Shown piece by piece: positions 1 to 5,634 of a stretch of DNA of 7,540 nucleotides. The DNA lies in NCBI GenBank assembly GCA_027858455.1, contig JAQICQ010000153.1, positions 1-7,540 of the forward strand, read 5' to 3'. Each line of letters opens with the position of its first letter. The first letter of the stretch is position 1. This stretch comes from Elusimicrobiota bacterium (GTDB lineage: Bacteria > CG03 > SLGR01 > JAGXOG01). The position numbers and the translations under genes are program-made. The notes under the pieces are model-generated. The model ran no database searches and was not told where the DNA came from. It saw nothing but the letters and a program-made list of their open reading frames with translations.

Positions 1-67
1 ACCTATTTTCGTGCGTTATAATGAATCCCTCGTATCGTCAATAGTCCGTTTCCATTCCCTGAAAACT

Positions 68-96
68 TTGACAAATCCTTCATTGAAAGATAAAAT
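68..96 (+). promoter_or_regulatory. Sigma70-type promoter of the recombinase gene
   Basis: TTGACA at 68-73 and TAAAAT at 91-96 are separated by exactly 17 bp, a near-consensus housekeeping promoter. Transcription would start near 103, giving about 79 nt of leader before the recombinase ATG at 182. Confidence 0.7.
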
Positions 97-102
97 TCAA
101 TA

Positions 103-181
103 TAAATCAATGCGTTAAAAGGAGGTTTTCTAAAAAAAAGTATTTAAAGGGGCAGGAATCATGAAAAAGGGGTTATAGAAA
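103..181 (+). promoter_or_regulatory. Recombinase 5' leader with orphan Shine-Dalgarno and 5-codon ORF
   Basis: A strong GGAGGT (121-126) has no ATG, GTG or TTG within reach. Further down, a 5-codon ORF (161-178, MKKGL) ends in TAG two codons before the recombinase ATG and in the same frame. Only a weak G-rich stretch (AAGGGG, about 167-172) precedes the recombinase start itself. Either the mini-ORF feeds ribosomes to the gene by reinitiation, or TAG is a nonsense mutation that trimmed seven residues off the N-terminus. A regulatory role is inference. Confidence 0.35.
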
Positions 182-760
182 ATGGCAAAAGTTCAACCAA
201 TCAGAGATCTTAAAAGAATCAAAGCAATCAAGAATATGTTAAAAGGATCCGGAGCCCCGCGCAATTACTTGCTCTTTACGCTGGGGATAAACTTTGCTCT
301 TAGAATCTCGGATCTTTTAAAGCTCCGTATCACTGATATTTTGGACAAAAAGGGAACCGTAAGGGGTTTTATACTCCTTAAAGAAAAAAAGACCGCCAGG
401 GCGGCAAGAATACGCATAAATGATAACTCCCGGGAAGCGATAGAGTACTTTTTAGAAAATACTGAGGATTGGAGTTATGAAGAACCATTATTTAAATCAA
501 AGCGCTCTGAAAGACCTCTTGACCCATCGGCCGTCTACCGCTTAATCCAAAAATGGACCGCCGCGGTCGGCCTCACAAAAGAAAACTACGGAACCCACAC
601 CCTCCGCAAAACATGGGGCTACATGGCCCGAAAAAGGTTTTCTGTCCCGATAGAATTAATCCAAGCAAAGTTCGGCCACGCATCGCCGGCGGTGACCAAA
701 GCCTACATCGGCATAGAAGACGACGAGATCGAAAATGTTGAGAGCGAAGTGAATCTTTAG
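182..760 (+). CDS. Minimal tyrosine recombinase/integrase (catalytic domain only)
   Basis: Site-specific DNA recombinase of the phage integrase/Xer superfamily, which cuts and rejoins DNA through a 3'-phosphotyrosyl intermediate. All catalytic residues are visible: R41 in ALRISDLL, a hairpin lysine at K69/K70 (KEKKTAR), H139 and R142 in HTLRKTWGY, H166 in FGHASPAVT, and the nucleophile Y175 in KAYIGI. At 192 aa it is far shorter than XerC/D or phage integrases (about 300-400 aa) because the N-terminal SAM-like core-binding domain is missing. ATG 182 is the first possible start, since an in-frame TAG lies at 176-178. Such short recombinases are known in Firmicutes and other bacteria, some free-standing and some near mobile elements. 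No att repeats or excision partner are visible, so its substrate is unknown. Confidence 0.9.
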   Translation: MAKVQPIRDLKRIKAIKNMLKGSGAPRNYLLFTLGINFALRISDLLKLRITDILDKKGTVRGFILLKEKKTARAARIRINDNSREAIEYFLENTEDWSYEEPLFKSKRSERPLDPSAVYRLIQKWTAAVGLTKENYGTHTLRKTWGYMARKRFSVPIELIQAKFGHASPAVTKAYIGIEDDEIENVESEVNL

Positions 761-803
761 ATATAAAATACTTTCTCACAGAATCCTAAACAGAGAAAAA
801 ATT

Positions 804-830
804 TTGACAAAAGAGTTGTTGTATTATAAT
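804..830 (+). promoter_or_regulatory. Promoter of the MFS transporter leader
   Basis: TTGACA (804-809) and a perfect TATAAT (825-830) are both present, but the spacer is 15 bp, shorter than the usual 17. A start point near 837-838 would place +1 at the ATG of an 18-codon ORF. No terminator is recognisable between the recombinase stop and this promoter, so read-through is also possible. Confidence 0.55.
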
Positions 831-837
831 TTTAATT

Positions 838-964
838 ATGGAAAACAGTATATTTGATAAAAAAACATGCTGTCTCAGTATAGCAGAAATATAAAAAAAA
901 GGAGGAAACGTATATAATTTAGAGTATCTATATTCATGCTCTTCTTTATATACCAGTTAATAAA
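838..964 (+). promoter_or_regulatory. MFS leader with two short ORFs and orphan GGAGG
   Basis: The stretch holds an 18-codon ORF (838-894) reading MENSIFDKKTCCLSIAEI and then a strong GGAGG (901-905) with no start codon in range. A 10-codon ORF (936-968, MLFFIYQLIK) follows, whose TGA overlaps the transporter ATG as ATGA. The first ORF begins where transcription is expected to start, so it could be leaderless. The transporter start has no Shine-Dalgarno of its own, so coupling to the second mini-ORF is plausible. There is no protein evidence. A TATAAT at 913-918 lacks a convincing -35 box. Confidence 0.3.
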
Positions 965-2191
965 ATGAAAAAAAATCATCCGAATTTGATTGTAGCGGCT
1001 GGAACATCAATGATGCTGATGATGGGGGTTGCTTATGTGTGGGGGATATATGTTACCCCGCTGATAGGCGAGTTTGGCTGGACAAAAGCGCAGGCATCAC
1101 TGCCTTTTTCTGTCTTTCTGTTGTCTTATACGGTGGGAATGATTCTCGGCGGCCGGTTGCAGGATAGTTACGGGCCGAGGAAAATATGCACGATAGGAGC
1201 GTTTCTTTTCGGGCTTGGATATTTTTTAAGCGGATTTGCCACATCACTTTTTTATCTTTGCGCGGTGTATGGCGTAATCGGCGGAATCGGAACAGGTTTT
1301 GCTTATGTCACGCCTGTTGCAACCGTGGTAAAATGGTTTCCTCATAAAAAAGGGCTGATGGGCGGTATTGTTGTATTCGGTTTCGGAGCGGGGGCATTTA
1401 TACTTTCGCCCGTGGTAAGAAGAATTATAAGCGCGTATAACTGGCAGACGTCATTTATTGCGCTTGGTATTTTTTTTATGATTGCGGGACTTATAGTGGC
1501 TCAGTTTCTTGTTCTTCCTCCTGCCGACAGAGTAATTGAAAACGCGCCCGGAAAGACTATAAGAGCGCCTTTAGCGGAGATGTCCCCGACGGAAGCATTG
1601 AAAACGCCTGTTTTCTGGATGGCGTGGTCAGCTTGGCTTCTTGCGCTTATAGTGGGTTTGGGCCTCATGGCGCATATTGTCGCTTATGCGACAGAAATCG
1701 GAGTAGCGGCGATGGCTGCGGCTTTCTTATTAAGTATCATTGCCGTTTTTAACGGAGCGGGAAGAATATTGATGGGCGGCCTTTCGGATAAAATAGGGCG
1801 CACGCGCTCTCTGGCGGGAGCCTGTTTTATCATGGCGGGGGTTTCGGCGGGGTTAAGTGTCGTCGGAGCAAATGTAGCCGCTCTCTATCTTTTGGGAAGT
1901 ATCTTCGGATTATGTTTTGGAACATGGTTAATTCTTTATCCCGTGATGGCGTCAGAGCTCTTTGGAACAAAAAATCTTGGAGTAAACTACGGGCTGCTTT
2001 TTTCAAGTTATGGGATAGGAGGTTTTGTGGGGCCGCTTTTATACGGAAAAATTTATGACACAACAGGCAGTTACATCTTAATGTTTCGTATCGCCGCCGT
2101 AATGTGCGTGGCCGCTGGTTTTCTGGCGCTTGGAATTAAAGTTGCGGCCAAAAAATATAAATCAGCGCCGGGGCCGACAAATACATTCTGA
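965..2191 (+). CDS. OFA-family MFS transporter (oxalate/formate antiporter-like), altered C-terminus
   Basis: Twelve-helix inner-membrane carrier of the major facilitator superfamily. The N-terminal GVAYVWGIYVTPL (21-33), WFPHKKGLMGG (124-134) and ALKTPVFWMAW (211-221) are typical of the oxalate/formate antiporter (OFA) family. Motif A appears in both halves: GGRLQDSYGPRK (62-73) and GGLSDKIGRTR (271-281). Family members move small mono- or dicarboxylates, and the substrate cannot be read from sequence. The length of 408 aa is normal. An in-frame TAG at 920-922, with no other start codon after it, fixes ATG 965. The last ten or so residues (from about K399, KSAPGPTNTF) are read antisense from a broken gamma-carbonic anhydrase gene, so the native stop was lost in a rearrangement. 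Helix 12 ends before this, so the protein is probably still functional. Confidence 0.88.
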   Translation: MKKNHPNLIVAAGTSMMLMMGVAYVWGIYVTPLIGEFGWTKAQASLPFSVFLLSYTVGMILGGRLQDSYGPRKICTIGAFLFGLGYFLSGFATSLFYLCAVYGVIGGIGTGFAYVTPVATVVKWFPHKKGLMGGIVVFGFGAGAFILSPVVRRIISAYNWQTSFIALGIFFMIAGLIVAQFLVLPPADRVIENAPGKTIRAPLAEMSPTEALKTPVFWMAWSAWLLALIVGLGLMAHIVAYATEIGVAAMAAAFLLSIIAVFNGAGRILMGGLSDKIGRTRSLAGACFIMAGVSAGLSVVGANVAALYLLGSIFGLCFGTWLILYPVMASELFGTKNLGVNYGLLFSSYGIGGFVGPLLYGKIYDTTGSYILMFRIAAVMCVAAGFLALGIKVAAKKYKSAPGPTNTF

Positions 2192-2286
2192 TCTATTATT
2201 ACTTTCCCGATTATTGCCGCCGTCGGATGTATGTATGCCCTGCGGTCGATTTCAGGACTTTCATTTTGTGTGTTACTTTCAATCAC
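2158..2286 (-). pseudogene. Gamma-carbonic anhydrase, N-terminal remnant (3' truncated)
   Basis: From a GTG at 2286 the minus strand reads about 43 codons that match the start of gamma-class carbonic anhydrase/PaaY-like left-handed beta-helix proteins. The key stretch is AYIHPTAAIIGKVIIDQNVF (residues 17-36), followed by VGPGADL. This is the usual first hexapeptide-repeat turn, where relatives continue with RADE or similar. Here the frame instead runs on into sequence antisense to the MFS transporter, so the rest of the roughly 170-aa enzyme, including its metal-binding histidines, is gone. The GTG lies 5 nt after the Sua5 stop, which is operon spacing, so this was probably the third gene of the unit starting at 5273. 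The identification rests on a short but characteristic motif. Confidence 0.72.
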
Positions 2287-2291
2287 TTTTA

Positions 2292-3299
2292 TTAACCACC
2301 CGCTTTCTGCAAACGGTCCATTATTGCCGCACCGAGTCCTTCCCGTTTAAGCCCTTCCGCTAAAATAATATCAACTTTTTCCTTATCAAACTCTCTCAAT
2401 AGCCTGTATAAATTAGCTGCGCACGATTTATAGTCGGAACCCGGTCCTAACACTTTAGTCTTAAAACTTTTGAATTTATCTTTATTTTCTTCAGTAACCA
2501 GGATCCCGATTGAATCTCCTTTTTGCCTGTATTTTTCCGCTTCTTCTTTCATATTTTTGAGCCGATTTTTCTTTTTTTCAAATAATATGAGGTCGGCTTT
2601 TGGGGAATAATGTTTAGGCATCATCCCGGGGGACCGTATTTTTTTAACATGCCCGTCATTATTTTCTACTTCTTTTAGTACTTCTTTTAACTCTTCCAGA
2701 GGGATGCCACCCGGACGAAGGATTTTATAAGGTTTATCGGTCATATCTATGATGGTTGATTCAACACCGACATCAGTACTACCTCCGTCAATAACAACGT
2801 CTATCTTATCCTCCAGATCATCGATGACATGCTGTGCGGAGGTCGGAGAAGTCCTGGTAAAAATATTGGCGCTTGGAGCCGCAATTGGCCTGCCGGATTG
2901 TCTGACCAGTTCCAGAGCAATACTATTTTGGGGCATACGCACTGCCACTGTATTTAACCCGCCTGTAACTACTTTTGGAACTATTCCCGATTTCTTCATT
3001 ACTAGAGTTAAAGGGCCGGGCCAAAATTTTTCCATCAATTTTATAGCACTATCCGGCACTTCTTCGGTAATTTGAAAAACATCGCTCATGCTTGCTACGT
3101 GGACAATCAAGGGATTAGTTCGGGGCCTTTTTTTTGCTTCATATATTTTTAAAACTGCATCTGAATTCAAAGCATCGGCGCCCAGGCCATAAACAGTTTC
3201 TGTAGGAAAAGCTACCAGCTTACCCTGTTTAATAAACTTTGCAGCTTTTTTTATCAACCCGGTCGATAACTTATCTTTATTTATTTTATAGTATTTCAT
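2292..3299 (-). CDS. sua5: Threonylcarbamoyl-AMP synthase, two-domain Sua5 type
   Basis: Makes L-threonylcarbamoyl-AMP from threonine, bicarbonate and ATP. This is the first step of the t6A37 modification of ANN-decoding tRNAs, and the TsaB/D/E machinery then transfers the group. The YrdC-like domain (about 1-205) shows FPTETVYGLG (31-40), KKRPR (56-60), FWPGPLTLV (92-100), APSAN (141-145), GVESTIID (178-185) and RPGGI (195-199). The linker SPGMMPKHYSPKA (223-235), which closes over the active site in Sua5, leads into the C-terminal Sua5 domain (about 236-335). The length of 335 aa is standard. No Shine-Dalgarno is evident before the ATG, although homologues begin similarly close to the domain. 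It lies 75 nt downstream of the PEPCK-like gene on the same strand. Confidence 0.95.
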   Translation of the reverse strand: MKYYKINKDKLSTGLIKKAAKFIKQGKLVAFPTETVYGLGADALNSDAVLKIYEAKKRPRTNPLIVHVASMSDVFQITEEVPDSAIKLMEKFWPGPLTLVMKKSGIVPKVVTGGLNTVAVRMPQNSIALELVRQSGRPIAAPSANIFTRTSPTSAQHVIDDLEDKIDVVIDGGSTDVGVESTIIDMTDKPYKILRPGGIPLEELKEVLKEVENNDGHVKKIRSPGMMPKHYSPKADLILFEKKKNRLKNMKEEAEKYRQKGDSIGILVTEENKDKFKSFKTKVLGPGSDYKSCAANLYRLLREFDKEKVDIILAEGLKREGLGAAIMDRLQKAGG

Positions 3300-3374
3300 T
3301 TAAACTATAGGGGCGCGGGACCCCTGAATTCAGAGAGTGGTTTAGGACCCCCTCCACACTATGCCGGGATAAAC
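3300..3374 (-). other. Structured spacer between the PEPCK-like gene and sua5
   Basis: The 75-nt, locally GC-rich spacer contains an AGGGG/CCCCT inverted repeat (3309-3313 with 3321-3325, 7-nt loop) and a perfect 10-bp palindrome CTGAATTCAG (3324-3333). It also has a GTGG/CCAC pairing (3337-3340 with 3354-3357). GGACCCC occurs twice (3318-3324 and 3345-3351). No U-run follows, so it is not a clear terminator. It could be an RNA processing or stability element within a shared transcript, or a small repeat. Its function is unknown. Confidence 0.35.
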
Positions 3375-5273
3375 TTACTGTTCAATAATAATTGGATCTG
3401 AGTTTAACAGCGAACAATAATTTTCCACACTACCACCGGAAAGAAAACATTCTATTATCTCTTTTCCCTTGGGGTCAAGATCGGGTCCCGTGTATTTTTT
3501 AAGCTGCGTTGTGAAAAATTCATGTAGAATCTCTGAGCCCTTGTCATAGGCTTCCTGGCCTACTTTAGGCTGGTAGTCAACTCTGAGAAATTCTTTTTCC
3601 AACATTTGGCCCTCAATCATTATTTCCTTTAAGGCATACCCCAGTACTGAACAGCGGGCTTCGACCAGCTGGCCTTCTGTGAACCAGGCCCCCCCTCTCC
3701 TAGCTAAATATTCTCTAGCTATCCATTCAGGCATGAAACCAACTTCCCAGGCACCTATGTGCTGATTGGGACAGAGTATATATTTAACTTTGGGAGTATC
3801 TATTATCTGCCTGAGCAGGAGATTGGCCTGCTCCACTCTTTTCCCGGTGGCAAAAGGCCAGTAGGACCCTACTCCCTCGGAGCTCATCCACCCGCTTTCT
3901 AATATGCTGGGGTTACCGTAACCCCTGGGAGCTACCAGCCTCCACAACCAGGCCAGCGCAGGAGGAAGAACGTGAAAGAGACCTATTATACCATAGCTTG
4001 GATTTTCTTTTGTACATGGCGGTGTTCTAACGCCGAAACTGCGTATATCCACAGTTACAGACTCGTCAATGACATCAGAAAAAATGTGCCGGGGTATAAC
4101 AACCCTGGGGTTGGGACAGGGTTCTCCCGGAGCATCCTCTATATGTTCCCACAATAAAGCAGTACTGTTTGGCGCAGCATCTATATTTAGAAATAGGAGA
4201 GGTTCGGGAGTGTGACAGGTGATAGATTCCAGATGTGGGTCGGTGCCATATTCATCTATCTGATCAACCCTGATAAACCAGGCGTTCTCGGCGTCCATGA
4301 GAGACAGCTTGCCATCGTCTTTTTGAAGCTGGGGATGACAAAGAGCCATATCGTCGGTCACCGGGTTCAGGCCACAACCCTGGGGTAAAATCAGATAATA
4401 TTTATCTTTATTGACCGTATTTTTCCCCAACAGAAGCCGGCCGCTTCTTTCCCGGTGCATGTCTTCGAGCATTTCACTCTTTCCACCGCCGCTGGCTCCC
4501 TCATGGGAGATAGTTATTTTATTATCATACGGGGTTATCACCTCCACGGTGGAGCAGTGAAGAGTAACCCAACCCTCCTGTTCCCCCCGGTTTATAAGCA
4601 TGCTGTATATCCCTTTCTTGGCACTGGGTCCTGGATATAGATTGTAACTGAATAATTCATACTGTCCGGGCAACCGGTTATGTACTACAACCTGTTTACC
4701 ATCAAAGTGGGTATGACGGAAAGGAGGAGCCACAAAAACAAATGCCTCAGGGTTGAAATTTTCATCAATCTTCTCTTGAGGCAGAATCCCCTGCAGAAGG
4801 GCCAAGCCCAAAGCGAAAAACCCCGCATTGGCGGGCGCTATAGCTATACCATCCTGGCCGAAAGGAGATGGACCGGCCTTAAAAAAATACACACATAGCT
4901 CCTGGTCTTTTAACCAGTCGAAAGTTTCTTTTCTTACACCCTCAAAATCTTCACCGAATCTCTCTTCATAAGTAGTTTTATCTGTGGGTTGATCGTCGGC
5001 AATGACCATGCAGTCCGGATCTCTCCGTCTCATGTAAGGTTCTAAATAGTTGGCAGCGACGCCGTTTTTTACCTTGGCTACTCTGGCTTCAACAACTTCC
5101 CCTTTTCCGGGTATATTGTATTTTACCTCTTGCAGGCCGTTATCTGCGTCTTTACATGAGAGGTCCACCAGGGTCTGAATGTCATCGGCAACCGAAATTT
5201 TCCGGCAATTTTTAATGATATCTTTTACTTCTTCAGGCAAATCCATCTTTAATATTTGTTTTTTTGTTAACAT
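3375..5273 (-). CDS. Divergent PEPCK-fold protein (DUF4914-like, 632 aa)
   Basis: Resembles ATP-type phosphoenolpyruvate carboxykinase in order and detail but is strongly diverged. Matches, with PEPCK equivalents in brackets, are: AKKGIYSM (218-225; KKSIFT with metal lysine), LHCSTVEV (238-245; MHCSANV with metal histidine), GASGGGKSE (259-267; P-loop GLSGTGKTT), TDD (306-308; GDDEHGW), NPRVVIP (388-394; NTRVSYP), FHVLPPALAWL (433-443; FGVLPPVSRL) and ATGKRV (475-480; TGKRI). The spacing K220 to H239 is 19 residues, as in the E. coli enzyme as I recall it (K213, H232). The 632-aa length exceeds ATP-PEPCK (about 540). I believe this is the family catalogued as DUF4914, though I cannot check. 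Whether it makes oxaloacetate from PEP or acts as another kinase is open. The start has AAGGAG (5280-5285) 6 nt upstream and a matching promoter. Confidence 0.75.
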   Translation of the reverse strand: MLTKKQILKMDLPEEVKDIIKNCRKISVADDIQTLVDLSCKDADNGLQEVKYNIPGKGEVVEARVAKVKNGVAANYLEPYMRRRDPDCMVIADDQPTDKTTYEERFGEDFEGVRKETFDWLKDQELCVYFFKAGPSPFGQDGIAIAPANAGFFALGLALLQGILPQEKIDENFNPEAFVFVAPPFRHTHFDGKQVVVHNRLPGQYELFSYNLYPGPSAKKGIYSMLINRGEQEGWVTLHCSTVEVITPYDNKITISHEGASGGGKSEMLEDMHRERSGRLLLGKNTVNKDKYYLILPQGCGLNPVTDDMALCHPQLQKDDGKLSLMDAENAWFIRVDQIDEYGTDPHLESITCHTPEPLLFLNIDAAPNSTALLWEHIEDAPGEPCPNPRVVIPRHIFSDVIDESVTVDIRSFGVRTPPCTKENPSYGIIGLFHVLPPALAWLWRLVAPRGYGNPSILESGWMSSEGVGSYWPFATGKRVEQANLLLRQIIDTPKVKYILCPNQHIGAWEVGFMPEWIAREYLARRGGAWFTEGQLVEARCSVLGYALKEIMIEGQMLEKEFLRVDYQPKVGQEAYDKGSEILHEFFTTQLKKYTGPDLDPKGKEIIECFLSGGSVENYCSLLNSDPIIIEQ

Positions 5274-5298
5274 TTTATTCTCCTTCTTATAATCGTAT

Positions 5299-5327
5299 AA
5301 AATATAAAAAAATATTTAGTCTGTCAA
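5299..5327 (-). promoter_or_regulatory. Promoter of the PEPCK-like/sua5 unit
   Basis: On the minus strand TTGACA (5322-5327) and TATTTT (5299-5304) are 17 bp apart. Transcription would start near 5292, giving a short leader of about 18 nt that carries the AAGGAG ribosome binding site (5280-5285). The position and strand fit the gene starting at 5273. Confidence 0.65.
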
Positions 5328-5340
5328 ATGTCACTATTCC

Positions 5341-5358
5341 AAATTCTCTTCAGAATTT
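5341..5358. promoter_or_regulatory. 7-bp perfect inverted repeat upstream of the PEPCK-like promoter
   Basis: AAATTCT (5341-5347) and AGAATTT (5352-5358) flank a 4-nt centre. The centre lies about 57 bp upstream of the predicted start of the minus-strand transcript, a plausible activator position. It is AT-rich and could be chance in this background. Confidence 0.3.
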
Positions 5359-5578
5359 TGTTAAAAGTAAAGGTAATGATTCTTTTCCCAGTAATGGGGC
5401 TTATGGCAGTGTGTAAACTTACTATCTCTATCCCCGTAATATCAAGTATTATCTTCACACGTTATAACACCGCCCAAATAACCCATAAACAGGAAAATAA
5501 AGCAATATAACACCACACTTTTTAAAAAGCTCTCTATCTTAAATAGACCATACTTAGCCGAAAAAAAGGCTTCTCTAA

Positions 5579-5631
5579 TTGAAATTCATTGAAAATTCCT
5601 TGATTTTAGGCTTTTTTTATGTTATTATAAT
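5579..5631 (+). promoter_or_regulatory. Promoter and phased TTGA repeats before the topoisomerase-like operon
   Basis: TTGATT (5600-5605) and TATTAT (5623-5628) are 17 bp apart. A perfect TATAAT also lies at 5626-5631. Either places transcription start at or just after the ATG at 5635, so the mRNA may be leaderless. Upstream, TTGA recurs at 5579, 5589 and 5600 (spacing 10 and 11 bp), inside the related stretches ATTGAAATTC and ATTGAAAATTC. These sit on one face of the helix and could be operator half-sites or curved DNA. Confidence 0.45.
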
Positions 5632-5634
5632 AAA

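Larger units (their letters stand above)
5328..5634. other. Divergent intergenic region with no convincing gene
   Basis: About 300 bp separates the divergently transcribed PEPCK-like and topoisomerase-like genes. It holds the inverted repeat at 5341-5358, a small CCCA-GTAA-TGGG hairpin (5387-5398) and the palindrome GTTATAAC (5461-5468). A 9-bp direct repeat TATAACACC occurs at 5463-5471 and 5506-5514, and a weak AGCC/GGCT stem lies at 5556-5571. A 60-codon open frame (5328-5510, plus) has no ribosome binding site and overlaps the minus-strand promoter, so I do not call it a gene. No RNA gene or riboswitch is recognised. Confidence 0.5.

Noticed and set aside
21..44. Seven-codon ORF and TATAAT (17-22) at the left edge
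   Set aside because: Too short to judge; the matching -35 region would lie outside the window and no ribosome binding site is present.
2071..2157. Extension of the carbonic anhydrase frame beyond its 43rd codon
   Set aside because: This part is antisense to conserved transporter sequence and has lost all hexapeptide-repeat character, so the remnant is taken to end near 2158.
2749..3075. 108-codon plus-strand frame
   Set aside because: Lies wholly antisense to the conserved Sua5 catalytic domain; a shadow frame.
5387..5398. CCCA-GTAA-TGGG hairpin as part of a riboswitch
   Set aside because: Only a 4-bp stem with no recognisable surrounding consensus; it lies upstream of, not within, the predicted minus-strand transcript.
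5328..5510. 60-codon hydrophobic open frame on the plus strand
   Set aside because: No ribosome binding site and no family resemblance; it begins inside the -35 box of the minus-strand promoter. The hydrophobicity follows from AT-rich sequence.
5556..5571. AGCC/GGCT stem with an A-rich loop as a terminator
   Set aside because: Four base pairs and no T-run after it on either strand, and no gene ends into it.
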